The notes: generated by a model from the letters alone, not told the origin. 64,000 nt of DNA from Aliihoeflea sp023389195 (GCA_023389195.1 JAEWET010000043.1:62001-126000); one strand, 5' to 3'; shown: positions 9,141 to 19,672, numbered from the stretch's first letter. A program made the numbers and translations.

Positions 9141-9794
9141 TCACCGGCTTTCCAGCGTTCCTGCAACGATGGCAGTCTCTAGCCGGTCGACGGCATCGGC
9201 GAGCCGTTCGTCGACGAGATGGAGATAGTCGGTCCAGTCGGAGAGCTTCGACAAATCGTCGCGGCCGTCGGAGATGCCGCGCAGTGCGACCAGCGGCAGG
9301 TCGAAGGCCTGGCAGGCGCGCAGGATCGCGAAGGTTTCCATGTCGACCATGTCGGCGTCGATTACGTCGTAGGCAGCGCCGGAGACGACATTGGCGCCCG
9401 TCGACAGTCGTGCTTCGGCGATGCCGGGGATGCGCAGGGGCAGCGTGATCTCGGCCGGCTGATCGAGGAAGGGCGTGCAGCCTTTGTCGAAGCCGAGGGC
9501 GGACGCGTCCATGTCGCGATAGGAGACGGAGCGCGCCTGATAGATGCCTGCGTGATCGAGCGTGCGGCTGCCGGCGGAACCCAGCGAGACGACGAGCGCA
9601 GGCAGACGGTCGTGCATCTTGAGCGTCGCGAGCGCGGCGGCGGTGGCGACGGCAGCCTCGACCGGACCGACACCTGTCATCAGCGGTGTGAAGCGGCGTT
9701 TCAGATGCGGGCCGTATTCGGCCGATGCCGCCATGAGGAAAAAGACGCGCGTGTCGCCGATCAGCGTCTCGGGGATCGGCCGCGCCGCGCTCAT
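9141..9794 (-). CDS. mtnN: 5'-methylthioadenosine/S-adenosylhomocysteine nucleosidase
   Basis: Protein of 217 aa in the PNP/UDP phosphorylase superfamily. Seen: TGVGPVEAAVATA, VVSLGSAGSRTLD, the VDMETFAI motif and ISDGRDD, in which the Asp is the expected catalytic acid. It hydrolyses the glycosidic bond of methylthioadenosine or S-adenosylhomocysteine in methyl recycling. Slightly shorter than the E. coli enzyme. The start codon overlaps the stop of the upstream thioesterase gene by 4 bases, so the two are translationally coupled. Nucleosidases of this branch are sometimes specific for one substrate, which sequence alone does not decide. Confidence 0.87.
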   Translation of the reverse strand: MSAARPIPETLIGDTRVFFLMAASAEYGPHLKRRFTPLMTGVGPVEAAVATAAALATLKMHDRLPALVVSLGSAGSRTLDHAGIYQARSVSYRDMDASALGFDKGCTPFLDQPAEITLPLRIPGIAEARLSTGANVVSGAAYDVIDADMVDMETFAILRACQAFDLPLVALRGISDGRDDLSKLSDWTDYLHLVDERLADAVDRLETAIVAGTLESR

Positions 9795-10249
9795 CCGCGA
9801 ATGCCGGCGCGGCCCGACACGACCATGATCGTCGCGGTCATCGTGGCGATGAGCTTGGGGTTGCGGTCACCATCGATCGCATAAGCCTGTCCGTCGGCGA
9901 CGATGATGGTGCGGCCCGGCTTGGTGACGGAACCGCGAAAGAGGAAGCGGTCGCCCTTGCCGGGCGACAGGAGGTTGACCTTGAACTCGATCGTCAACAC
10001 GGCGGCGTCCGCCGGCATGAGCGAATAGGCGGCATAGCCGCAGGCCGAATCGAGCGCGGTGGAAATCATGCCGGCGTGGAGATAGCCGTGCTGCTGGGTC
10101 AGCGCGTTGTCGTAACCCATTTCGATCTCGACGATGCCGGGCGTGACACTCGTCAGCTCGGCGCCGATGGTGCGCATCACCTCTTGCCGTGCGAAGCTCT
10201 CGCGCACGCGTTCCTCGAAATCACCGTCCGGCTTCAGGAGATCGGTCAT
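9791..10249 (-). CDS. PaaI-family hotdog thioesterase
   Basis: Protein of 152 aa with a single hotdog domain. Seen: EIEMGYDNALTQQHGYLHAG, whose HG..HAG pattern matches the PaaI/YbgC-like active site; TALDSACGYAAYSLMP; and VEFKVNLLSP-type strand (TIEFKVNLLSPGKGD). It probably hydrolyses acyl-CoA thioesters; substrate unknown. I start at the ATG at 10249 (MTDLLKPDGDF), which gives the family-like length; a much longer open frame upstream overlaps the divergent GFA gene and has no homology I recognise. The stop overlaps the mtnN start. Confidence 0.87.
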   Translation of the reverse strand: MTDLLKPDGDFEERVRESFARQEVMRTIGAELTSVTPGIVEIEMGYDNALTQQHGYLHAGMISTALDSACGYAAYSLMPADAAVLTIEFKVNLLSPGKGDRFLFRGSVTKPGRTIIVADGQAYAIDGDRNPKLIATMTATIMVVSGRAGIRG

Positions 10250-10363
10250 GTTCCACCTTCCTGCTGTGATGCGCTTATTGCAGAGCAGCATGGGACTGGC
10301 AATCGGGCTTCCGTCACGTCCCGGCGCCTGTATCATCCGCCAGTTAGAACAGGGAGCATCGAC

Positions 10364-10756
10364 ATGGACCGAGTTACCGGAGGCTGCGTGTGCGGCAAAT
10401 TGAGGATCGCCGCGACGGGCCGTCCCTACCGCGTCGGCCTTTGCCATTGCCTGACCTGCCGCAAGCACCACGGCGCGCTGTTCCACGCCTCGGCAATCTT
10501 TCCAGCCGATGCCGTGACGGTCGAGGGCGAGGCGCGCGACTACAATGGCCGCTTCTTTTGTCCCGAATGCGGATCGCCCGTCTTTGGCCGCAGCGGGGAC
10601 GAGGTGGAGGTCAACCTCGGAGCACTCGAGGCGCCCGACCAGTTCGCGCCGACTTATGAATTGTGGACCGTGCGGCGCGAATCGTGGCTGCCGCCCTTCC
10701 CGCTCAAGCGTCGATACGAGCACAATCGGAAAGGCGAAGGCCGGACGGAAGAGTGA
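10364..10756 (+). CDS. GFA/CENP-V domain protein
   Basis: Protein of 130 aa with the zinc-binding GFA fold. The cysteine pattern is complete: GGCVCGKLR near residue 7, CHCLTCRKHHGALF near 35, and FFCPECGSPVFGR near 68. Members include glutathione-dependent formaldehyde-activating enzyme, but most are of unknown substrate. The ATG at 10364 follows an AGGGAG ribosome binding site. It is divergent from the thioesterase gene and convergent with tspO, so it is a single transcription unit. Confidence 0.9.
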   Translation: MDRVTGGCVCGKLRIAATGRPYRVGLCHCLTCRKHHGALFHASAIFPADAVTVEGEARDYNGRFFCPECGSPVFGRSGDEVEVNLGALEAPDQFAPTYELWTVRRESWLPPFPLKRRYEHNRKGEGRTEE

Positions 10757-10775
10757 CTGGCGGCGGCGCGTTGCG

Positions 10776-11228
10776 TCAATTCAGGAGCCAGATCGAACCA
10801 TTGAGGAGCGTGGCGAAGGCGACCCACGCGGCGTAGGGCAGGAACAAGACTGCAGACGTGCGGTCGCGGTGCCAGTTGATGCGGATGAAGGCGAGGATCG
10901 AAGCCAGCAGCACGACGATGATGAGGAACGCCAGACCGATCTGGTTGAGGGTGAAGAAGACGGGCGACCAGAGAAAGTTGAGCCCGAGTTGCAGCCACCA
11001 GACCGACATCGCGCCGCCGGTGCGCTGGCTGTTCCAGACCCGCCAGCCGGCGACGGCGGTCAGGACGTAGAGGATCGTCCAGACCGGGCCGAAAATCCAG
11101 TTCGGCGGGTTGAAGGGAGGCTTTGCCAGCGCCTGATACCATTCGCCGGGGACGTTGTTGATGCCGATCAGCGAGCCGCCGCCGACAACGAGAATGACGA
11201 AGAGGGCAAGGGTGAGGAATCGGGTCAT
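10776..11228 (-). CDS. tspO: TspO/MBR family protein
   Basis: Five-helix outer-membrane/membrane sensor of about 150 aa. Typical motifs are present: KPPFNPPNWIFGPVWTILY, WWLQLGLNFLWSPVFF, and LPYAAWVAFATLLNGSIW near the C-terminus. Bacterial TspO binds and degrades porphyrins and modulates tetrapyrrole-linked expression. The ATG at 11228 gives the family N-terminus; a longer open frame upstream runs into the palindromic element and is not believable as coding. It converges on the GFA gene with 19 bases between stops. Confidence 0.93.
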   Translation of the reverse strand: MTRFLTLALFVILVVGGGSLIGINNVPGEWYQALAKPPFNPPNWIFGPVWTILYVLTAVAGWRVWNSQRTGGAMSVWWLQLGLNFLWSPVFFTLNQIGLAFLIIVVLLASILAFIRINWHRDRTSAVLFLPYAAWVAFATLLNGSIWLLN

Positions 11229-11315
11229 GATGGGCTCCGGCGATGGTTGCCGAGCATCTGGCGCTTTCGACGGAAAGGTCAATTGGGGGGGTGGGGATCG
11301 GAAGGGGTGAGAGGT

Positions 11316-11474
11316 CACGGGATGGGTCCCGGCTCTCGCCTCGCTGCGCTCGGACTTCGGCCGGGATGACGCCCGCCCCGCTAACGCCTTGTCTGAGCAT
11401 TGATGACGCCCAGACCGGGCGAGCCATCCCGGCCAAACGGGCGAAGCGGGTGCAGAGCCGGGAGCCATTTCGTG
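11316..11474. repeat. Long imperfect inverted repeat (palindromic element)
   Basis: The intergenic stretch between tspO and the RsmB-type gene holds a near-symmetrical element centred near 11395. The left arm reads CACGGGATGGGTCCCGGCTC; the right arm, read on the other strand, begins CACGAAATGGCTCCCGGCTC. Further in, GGCCGGGATGAC faces GCCATCCCGGCC. The arms are about 60-70 bases with mismatches and small gaps. This resembles the dispersed palindromic elements found between rhizobial genes. It could fold into a long hairpin in RNA from either strand. Confidence 0.7.
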
Positions 11475-11487
11475 GATGTGAGACGCG

Positions 11488-12777
11488 TCAGGCGCTTCGC
11501 TCAAGCATCGCGACGAAGAAGCCGTCCGTGCCGGTACGGTGGGGAGAGAGGACGATGCCCCGCGCCGTATCGATGCGGGCCTTGTCCCCTTTGCCCGGGA
11601 ATGTCTGCTCAAAATGGGCGGCGTGATCGATCGGCGCGAATTCGGGATTTGCCGCGACGAAGCGGTCGATCTGAGCGCCGTTCTCGGCGTCGAAGACCGA
11701 GCAGGTGACGTAGACGAGACGGCCGCCCGGCTTCACGAAGCGGGCCGCCTTCTGCAGGATTTCGGCCTGTTCGCCGGTGCGGATTTCGAGCTGGCGGTCG
11801 GTGAGGCGCCATTTGGCGTCGGGGCGGCGGCGCCAAGTGCCCGAGCCGGTGCACGGCGCATCGATGAGGACGAGGTCCATCTGGCCTTCGTGGCCAGCAA
11901 GCCCCGCAGCGCCCGCGACGACCTGCGCATTGCGCACCCCTGCCCGCTTCAGCCGGTCGAAGATCGGCGCGAGGCGGGACTTGTCGGCATCGTGCGCGAA
12001 GATCTGGCCCTTGTTCGCCATGGCGGCAGCGAGCGCCAGCGTCTTGCCGCCGGCACCGGCGCAATAGTCGAGCATCTGCATGCCTGGCGCGGCGGCGGCG
12101 AGCGCGGCGGCCATCTGCGAGCCCTCGTCCTGCACCTCGAACCAGCCCTTCTGGAAAGCGGGTTCGACCTGCACGTTCGGGTGGCGCCCTGCCCCCTCGA
12201 TCGGCGCGATGCGCAGGCCGAGCGGCGCGATGGCCGTCGGCTGTGCGCCGGTCGGCTTCAACTCGGCAAGCACGCGCTCGCCGTCGGACTTCAGCGTGTT
12301 GACGCGCATGTCGAGCGGCGGGCGGGCGGCGAGCGCCGAGGTTTCGGCGATCCAATCGTCGCCGAAGGTCTCGCGCAAGAGCGGCTCGCACCAGTCGGGA
12401 CAGTCGGCCTGAACCAGCGCGGGCGCGTCAGTGAGTTTGTGCTGCGACAGAGCCGCTGCCTCATCGGCGGTGGGCGGTTCGGGCGCGAAGCGGTCGCCCT
12501 CGACGGCGGCAGTGATGTCGGCGGCGGACATGCCGTTTTCGAGCGCCAGCGCGCCAAGCGCCATGCCGCGCGGCGTGTCGGAGCCCGCGAGCCAACCAGC
12601 CGAGCGTTTGCGTCGCAGCGCATCGTAGACGATGTTGCCGATGGCCGCTCGGTCGCCGGCGCCGGCGAAACGATGCGACAGGCCCCAATCCTTCAGCGCC
12701 TCGGCCGCCGGCCTGTGGCGGGCCTCCATGTCGGTCAAAACCTCGATGGCTGCTGCCAGCCTGCCGCCCAAACGCAT
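11488..12777 (-). CDS. RsmB/NOP-family rRNA cytosine-C5 methyltransferase
   Basis: Predicted SAM-dependent RNA m5C methyltransferase of 429 aa. The N-terminal part resembles the NusB-like/RsmB region. The catalytic domain has the SAM loop DYCAGAGGKT at 237-246, the motif IV Pro-Cys at 308-309 (DAPCTGSGTW), and the catalytic Cys359 in VTCSVF. Both cysteines needed for methylation and product release are present. The target is likely 16S rRNA, but the protein is a divergent alphaproteobacterial RsmB relative, so I give no gene symbol. It is separated from yoaK by only about 60 bases on the same strand. Confidence 0.9.
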   Translation of the reverse strand: MRLGGRLAAAIEVLTDMEARHRPAAEALKDWGLSHRFAGAGDRAAIGNIVYDALRRKRSAGWLAGSDTPRGMALGALALENGMSAADITAAVEGDRFAPEPPTADEAAALSQHKLTDAPALVQADCPDWCEPLLRETFGDDWIAETSALAARPPLDMRVNTLKSDGERVLAELKPTGAQPTAIAPLGLRIAPIEGAGRHPNVQVEPAFQKGWFEVQDEGSQMAAALAAAAPGMQMLDYCAGAGGKTLALAAAMANKGQIFAHDADKSRLAPIFDRLKRAGVRNAQVVAGAAGLAGHEGQMDLVLIDAPCTGSGTWRRRPDAKWRLTDRQLEIRTGEQAEILQKAARFVKPGGRLVYVTCSVFDAENGAQIDRFVAANPEFAPIDHAAHFEQTFPGKGDKARIDTARGIVLSPHRTGTDGFFVAMLERSA

Positions 12778-12836
12778 GTCGTCTTCCTGTAATCGGTTGC
12801 CCGGGTGCGGCCTTGACTAATGCGTCGCCGCGCCGA

Positions 12837-13490
12837 TCACAAGTCCGAAGCCTGGGCGGGCCGAACGAGCACCAGTGCAGCCAAGGCGAGAACAAGGCCT
12901 ACCGCCGACGCCAGCCAGAGCGCCTGCATGGCGTATGCGCGAAACGCGAACGCCCCGGCGACGGCCCCCAATGTCAGGCCACCCCACAGGCACAGGTGCC
13001 AGAACCAGCCGGAATGCCCGTTGCCGCGGATGGCCGATGCCATGCCCTGCCCCATCTTGACGAGTGCGCCGGTCATGTAGGTCACCCCGATCGACACTTC
13101 GCCATTGCGCTGAAAGACCGCGTTCTCGCTGCCCATCGCCAGCGCCATGCAGGCAATGGCGACCGCGGACCAGCCTTGCCCGGCGGCATAGGCGGCCGTG
13201 GACAGGAGGGCGGTGACGAGCAGGAGCGTCAGGGGTGCCCGCCACCGCCCCGCCTTGTGGACAGCCAGAGAGCTTGTGACCACGCCCGCCACAAAGAGCG
13301 CGACGAGCGATAGCGGCAGGATCGCTGCGGCTGCATAATCGGCAAGGCCGGTACCGATCTGCACGGAATTGCCCGTCATGAACGAAACGAAGTAGCCGCC
13401 GAGTTCGATGAACGCGACGGCATCGACGAACCCTGCAAGGCCGGCGAGTGCGACTGCCAGCAAGCGCTCCGCAACGGGATGGTCCTTCAT
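12837..13490 (-). CDS. YoaK family (DUF1275) membrane protein
   Basis: Membrane protein of 217 aa with about six hydrophobic segments. DUF1275 signatures are LAGFVDAVAFIELGGYFVSF, MTGNSVQIG and GENAVFQRNGEVSIGVTYMTGALVKMG. Function in the cell is unknown; some relatives are linked to stress. The ATG at 13490 gives the usual start (MKDHPVAERLLA); an upstream ATG at 13535 lies inside the katG terminator region and is less likely. Confidence 0.88.
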   Translation of the reverse strand: MKDHPVAERLLAVALAGLAGFVDAVAFIELGGYFVSFMTGNSVQIGTGLADYAAAAILPLSLVALFVAGVVTSSLAVHKAGRWRAPLTLLLVTALLSTAAYAAGQGWSAVAIACMALAMGSENAVFQRNGEVSIGVTYMTGALVKMGQGMASAIRGNGHSGWFWHLCLWGGLTLGAVAGAFAFRAYAMQALWLASAVGLVLALAALVLVRPAQASDL

Positions 13491-13500
13491 GCCGCCCCCA

Positions 13501-13528
13501 AAGGAAAAGGCCGGGCACTGCCCGGCCT
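13501..13528 (-). terminator. Rho-independent terminator of katG
   Basis: AGGCCGGGCA (13508-13517) is the exact complement of TGCCCGGCCT (13519-13528), giving a strong GC-rich hairpin. On the minus strand it is followed by TTTTCCTT. It lies 27 bases past the katG stop, separating katG from yoaK transcription. Confidence 0.85.
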
Positions 13529-13554
13529 CCACCATGTATCTGATTCGAAGGCGA

Positions 13555-15768
<2,214 letters not shown>

Positions 15769-15898
15769 GGTTCTATCTCCCTGGCGAAATTGCTCGGTAG
15801 CCGGGAACGAGAGTTCCAGGCGGCTTTGACAAGGGAGATATTCGACCAGAACGATAATTTCAAATTGCGATTTCTAAGAATGACGATAGTTTCCGCTT
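15769..15898. promoter_or_regulatory. katG-oxyR intergenic control region
   Basis: The 130-base divergent region becomes AT-rich near oxyR and contains two ACGATA direct repeats (15851 and 15883) 32 bases apart, about three helical turns, plus the LysR-like stretch ATAATTTCAAATTGCGAT. OxyR binding here is expected from the gene arrangement. I cannot define the exact operator by reading alone. Confidence 0.5.
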
Positions 15899-16798
15899 AT
15901 GATCAAGGTCACCATCAGGCAGATGGAATATTTCGTCGCGCTCGCCGAGACGCTGCATTTCGGCCGTGCGGCGCAGCTTGCCGGGGTCACGCAGCCGGCG
16001 CTTTCGGCGCAGATCGCGGAGATGGAGGACAAGCTCGGCACGCGGCTCTTCGAGCGCGCCCGGCGCGGCGTCGCCTTGTCCGAAGATGCAAAGCTCATCC
16101 TGCCGCGCATCGAGCGGGTGCTGGCCGAAATGCAGGAGATCGAGGCGCTTGCGCGGCGCGAGCGCGCGGCGATGTCCGGGCGTCTGCGGCTCGGCGTCAT
16201 CCCGACCGTGGCACCCTACCTCCTGCCCGCGATCCTGCCGGCGATCAGCGCGCGCTTTCCGGATCTTGCGCTCGAATTGAAGGAATCGGTCACCTCGACG
16301 CTCGTCGAAGAGACCCTCGCCGGCCGGCTCGACGCATTCATCGCCGCCCTTCCCCTCGAGGACACGCGGCTGGCGTCCGAGCCGATGCTGGAAGACGGCT
16401 TCCTGCTTGCCGTCCCGGCGAACGACCCGAACTTCGTCGAGCCGCCGGTTGCGCCGGAGAGCCCGGAATTGGAGCGGTTGATTCTTCTGGAGGAAGGGCA
16501 CTGCCTGCGCGATCAGGCGCTCGCGATCTGCGGATCGGTGAAGCCGCTCGCCATGTCGAATTTCGGCGCAACGAGCCTGACGACGCTGTTGCAGATGGTG
16601 GCGCACGGCCAGGGACTGACGCTGGTGCCGGAAATGGCATTGACTGCGTCGCGGGCGCTGCCGGGCGTCAAGTTCGTTCCGTTCTCGGCGCCCATTCCCT
16701 CGCGGACAATCGGCATGGCGTGGCGAAAAAGGGCGGGGCGCGAAGCGGATTTCCGCGCGCTCGCCGATACGATCGGCAAACTCGCTGGGGTGCGTTGA
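15899..16798 (+). CDS. oxyR: Hydrogen-peroxide-sensing LysR regulator OxyR
   Basis: LysR-type regulator of 299 aa. Residues 1-60 form the winged helix-turn-helix (FGRAAQLAGVTQPALSAQI). The sensor domain contains LLEEGHCLRDQALAICG, in which Cys202 and Cys211 align with the Cys199/Cys208 redox pair of E. coli OxyR, so it should form a peroxide-induced disulfide. Divergence from katG supports the function. There is no clear ribosome binding site at the ATG at 15899. Its last codons and stop lie inside the left arm of the palindromic element 16788-16930, so that element may have set the C-terminus. Confidence 0.93.
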   Translation: MIKVTIRQMEYFVALAETLHFGRAAQLAGVTQPALSAQIAEMEDKLGTRLFERARRGVALSEDAKLILPRIERVLAEMQEIEALARRERAAMSGRLRLGVIPTVAPYLLPAILPAISARFPDLALELKESVTSTLVEETLAGRLDAFIAALPLEDTRLASEPMLEDGFLLAVPANDPNFVEPPVAPESPELERLILLEEGHCLRDQALAICGSVKPLAMSNFGATSLTTLLQMVAHGQGLTLVPEMALTASRALPGVKFVPFSAPIPSRTIGMAWRKRAGREADFRALADTIGKLAGVR

Positions 16799-16930
16799 TA
16801 TTCAGGCCTGAGCGGCCTGCAAATGACGGGTTTCTGCGCTTCCGGTGCTCATGTACCCGAACGTACATTCCGCTCCGGTTCTCGAAACCCATCATTTTCG
16901 GCACGCACAGCCCTGAATCTCAACGCACCC
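16788..16930. repeat. 143-bp palindromic element between oxyR and MAPEG gene
   Basis: Almost the whole intergenic stretch is one imperfect inverted repeat centred at 16859. Outer arms: GGGTGCGTTGATATTCAGG versus CCTGAATCTCAACGCACCC (one mismatch). Middle: ATGACGGGTTTC versus GAAACCCATCAT, and TCCGG versus CCGG. Core: ATGTAC, six bases, then GTACAT. The outer arm includes the stop codon of oxyR and abuts the stop of the convergent MAPEG gene. It looks like a small non-coding mobile or RPE-like repeat that may also serve as a bidirectional terminator. Confidence 0.8.
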
Positions 16931-17340
16931 TAGATGATGGCGAGCGCCAGCCAGATCCACATGATCGCCAGGACGAGGAAGCCCAACGAAAAGGCCGGCT
17001 GGCGGTAGCGGATGCGGTTCGAGGTCACGTGGATATAGGCGTGGACGTAGCGCGAGAGGACGAAAATCCAGGCGAGGACGACGGCGAAGAGGCCGGCAGC
17101 GGTGACCGAGTAGAGCGCCAGGCAGCAGACGTGAAACAGGACCGGCAATTCGTACTGATTTGCCAGATTGTTGCGCACGAAGAGACTTTCGGGCGGCTCG
17201 TTGGTGTTTTCGCGGAACTGCGAAATCTTGGTCGAACCGGCCTGAACGGCCGCCTTGCGACGCAGGAACATCAGCACATAGATGCCGTAGACGAGCGCGA
17301 CATGCGCCAGCATCGGCCAGAAGATTGCGGTCTGGTTCAT
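16930..17340 (-). CDS. MAPEG family membrane protein
   Basis: Four-helix membrane protein of 136 aa. It has the MAPEG pattern: hydrophobic N-terminal helix (MLAHVALVYGIYVLMF), then NNLANQYELPVLFHVCCLALY with the conserved N/E/P cluster, and a last helix WIFVLSRYVHAYIHVT with the R.. YIH motif. Eukaryotic relatives are glutathione S-transferases and eicosanoid enzymes; bacterial members are mostly uncharacterised. It converges with oxyR across the palindromic element. Confidence 0.9.
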   Translation of the reverse strand: MNQTAIFWPMLAHVALVYGIYVLMFLRRKAAVQAGSTKISQFRENTNEPPESLFVRNNLANQYELPVLFHVCCLALYSVTAAGLFAVVLAWIFVLSRYVHAYIHVTSNRIRYRQPAFSLGFLVLAIMWIWLALAII

Positions 17341-17421
17341 ATCAGCGCCTCTAGCTTGAAAGAATCATCTGTCTGCCGCCACAAGGACCGAAAACAGCGA
17401 TTGCATCAAGCGGCGGGCGGA

Positions 17422-17440
17422 CGTATCATGTGATGATACG
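17422..17440. promoter_or_regulatory. Palindromic operator of higBA
   Basis: CGTATCAT-GTG-ATGATACG: two perfect 8-base arms around a 3-base centre, 14 bases before the toxin start. Antitoxins of the HigA family bind such palindromes over their own promoter, so this is the likely autoregulatory site. Confidence 0.75.
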
Positions 17441-17454
17441 CATGAGAAAGTCCT

Positions 17455-17739
17455 TTGATCGGTTCCTGCAAAGACAAGCGCATACCATTGCTGATCGCGG
17501 GCAAGTCGGTGAAGGGCTTTCCGGCCGATCTCGTCAAAGCGGCGCGTCGCAAGCTTTTCATGCTGCATACCGCGACGGCGCTGGACGATTTGCGATCGCC
17601 GCCGGGCAACCGGCTGGAGACCCTCAAAGGCGACCGAAGCGGACAGCATTCGATCCGGATCAACGACCAGTTCCGGATTTGCTTTCGCTGGATCGACGGT
17701 CATGCAGACGACGTCGAAATCGTCGATTATCACGATTGA
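17455..17739 (+). CDS. higB: HigB-type toxin (RelE/ParE superfamily mRNA interferase)
   Basis: Toxin of 94 aa. Family features: N-terminal SCKDK (usually SFKDK), KLFMLHTATALDDLRSPPGN, the ETLKGDRSGQHSIRIN segment with catalytic basic residues, and the C-terminal RICFRWIDGHADDVEIVDYH. HigB cleaves mRNA on the ribosome and is neutralised by HigA. The start is TTG at 17455 with only a weak GAGAAAG upstream, which may keep toxin synthesis low. The antitoxin gene follows after 9 bases, in the toxin-first order typical of higBA. Confidence 0.92.
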   Translation: MIGSCKDKRIPLLIAGKSVKGFPADLVKAARRKLFMLHTATALDDLRSPPGNRLETLKGDRSGQHSIRINDQFRICFRWIDGHADDVEIVDYHD

Positions 17740-17748
17740 GGTGAAGCC

Positions 17749-18045
17749 ATGTTCGAGTTCAATCCCCCGATCCATCCCGGTGAAGTGCTGCGGGAAGAGT
17801 ATCTCGTGCCGCTTGACATGAAGCCATACACGCTTGCCAAGCGACTGCATGTCCCGCGCACGCGGATCGAACGCATCGTCGCCGAAACCTCGCCCATCAC
17901 GCCGGACACCGCGCTCCGGCTAGCGAAGTTCTTCGGCACGACGCCCGCATTCTGGATGAACATGCAGACGGCGTTCGACCTGGCGATCACCGCTTCCGCG
18001 AAGCAGTCGGAGATCGCCAGTATCGACGAATTGAAGGCCGCCTGA
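17749..18045 (+). CDS. higA: HigA-type antitoxin (XRE helix-turn-helix)
   Basis: Antitoxin of 98 aa. It begins with the family motif NPPIHPGEVLREEYL, followed by the helix-turn-helix (KPYTLAKRLHVPRTRIERIV), TPDTALRLAKFFGTTPAFWMN and the hydrophobic C-terminus. It should bind HigB and repress the operon at the palindrome 17422-17440. It ends 3 bases before the convergent guaB stop, so no separate terminator is seen. No mobile element sequence flanks the pair. Confidence 0.94.
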   Translation: MFEFNPPIHPGEVLREEYLVPLDMKPYTLAKRLHVPRTRIERIVAETSPITPDTALRLAKFFGTTPAFWMNMQTAFDLAITASAKQSEIASIDELKAA

Positions 18046-18048
18046 CGG

Positions 18049-19551
18049 TCAGCTCATACCCGGATAGTTCGGGCTTTCGCGGGTGATGGTCACGTCGTGC
18101 GTGTGGCTCTCGCGCCAGCCGGCGTTGGAGATGCGCACGAAGGTTGCGCGGTCGCGCAACTCGACGAGGTTTGGCGCGCCGACATAGCCCATTGCTGCCT
18201 TGAGGCCGCCGACGAGCTGGTGGAGGACGCCTGCGACCGGGCCCTTGTAGGGCACCTGGCCCTCGATGCCTTCCGGCACGAGCTTGAGCGTATCGCGCAC
18301 TTCGGCCTGGAAGTAGCGATCGGCCGAGCCGCGCGCCATTGCGCCGACCGAGCCCATGCCGCGATAGGATTTGTAGGAGCGGCCCTGGTGCAGGTAGACC
18401 TCGCCGGGGCTTTCATCGGTGCCGGCCAGGAGCGAGCCGACCATGGCGGCGGATGCGCCGGCGGCGAGCGCCTTGGCGAGATCGCCCGAAAACTTGATGC
18501 CGCCATCGGCGATGACGCCGACGCCGGACTTGTCGGCCTCCTCGGCCGCGCCCATGATCGCGGAAAGCTGGGGCACGCCGACGCCGGCGACGATGCGGGT
18601 GGTGCAGATCGAGCCCGGGCCGATGCCGATCTTGACCGCGTCGGCGCCCGAATCGATCAGCGCCTTCGTTGCCTCGGCGGTCGCGACATTGCCGGCGATG
18701 ATGCGCACGGAGTTCGACATCTTCTTGGCGCGCAGGACGGCGTCGAGGACGCGCTGCGAGTGGCCGTGGGCGGTGTCGATGACGATCAGATCGACGCCCG
18801 CATCGATCAGGCGCTCGGCGCGTTCGAAACCGTCATCGCCGACGCTGGTGGCGGCGGCGACGCGCAGGCGGCCCTGCGCGTCCTTCGAGGCGTTGGGGTT
18901 GAGCTGCGACTTCTCGATATCCTTGACGGTGATGAGGCCGACGCAGCGGCCGTCGCCGTCGACGACGAGCAGTTTTTCGATCCGGTGCTGGTGAAGAAGG
19001 CGCTTGGCTTCGTCCTGATTGACCGTCTCCTTGACCGTGATCAGGTCGCGATGGGTCATCAGTTCGCGCACGGTCTGTGCCGGATCGGAGGCGAAGCGTA
19101 CGTCGCGGTTGGTCAGGATGCCGACGAGACGCCCGGTGCGGTGACCGCCAGTGCCGCCATTCTCGACGACCGGAATGCCGGAAATGCCGTGGGCGCGCAT
19201 CAGGGCCTGCGCGTCGCCGAGCGTCGCGTCAGGGCCGATCGTGACCGGATTGACGACCATGCCGCTTTCGAACTTCTTGACCTGGCGCACTTCCTCGGCC
19301 TGCTCGGCGGGCGAGAAATTGCGGTGGACGACGCCAATGCCGCCAGCCTGCGCCATGGCGATGGCGAGACGCGAATCCGTCACGGTGTCCATGGCGGCTG
19401 ACAGGATCGGGATGTTCAGGTCGATGTCGCGGGCGATGCGGGTGGAGACATCCGTCTGTCCCGGCATCACATTCGAATGGCCGGGCTGCAGGAGCACGTC
19501 GTCGAAGGTGAGCGCGATTGCGCCGGTTGCGGATTCGATGATTTTCGCCAT
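18049..19551 (-). CDS. guaB: IMP dehydrogenase
   Basis: Oxidises IMP to XMP with NAD+, the rate-limiting step of GMP synthesis; guaA in this window does the next step. The 500-residue protein has the barrel start TFDDVLLQPG, two CBS domains inserted at roughly 95-215 (ALMRAHGISGIPVVE; LITVKDIEKS), the active-site loop GPGSICTTRIVAGVGVP with the catalytic Cys, and the flap region KSYRGMGSVGAMARGSADRY. I start at the ATG at 19551 (MAKIIESATG), the family N-terminus; the frame is open further upstream but is not conserved. Confidence 0.97.
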   Translation of the reverse strand: MAKIIESATGAIALTFDDVLLQPGHSNVMPGQTDVSTRIARDIDLNIPILSAAMDTVTDSRLAIAMAQAGGIGVVHRNFSPAEQAEEVRQVKKFESGMVVNPVTIGPDATLGDAQALMRAHGISGIPVVENGGTGGHRTGRLVGILTNRDVRFASDPAQTVRELMTHRDLITVKETVNQDEAKRLLHQHRIEKLLVVDGDGRCVGLITVKDIEKSQLNPNASKDAQGRLRVAAATSVGDDGFERAERLIDAGVDLIVIDTAHGHSQRVLDAVLRAKKMSNSVRIIAGNVATAEATKALIDSGADAVKIGIGPGSICTTRIVAGVGVPQLSAIMGAAEEADKSGVGVIADGGIKFSGDLAKALAAGASAAMVGSLLAGTDESPGEVYLHQGRSYKSYRGMGSVGAMARGSADRYFQAEVRDTLKLVPEGIEGQVPYKGPVAGVLHQLVGGLKAAMGYVGAPNLVELRDRATFVRISNAGWRESHTHDVTITRESPNYPGMS

Positions 19552-19672
19552 TGCCTTGCCTCGCCCGGGAAACTGGGATTGGCGGCGGCTGGTAACACGT
19601 CCCCTAACATATGGGAAGCGCTGCAGTGCAAGGCAGCCATGCAATCGGCGAGGCAATCCTCGCCGCGAGAGA

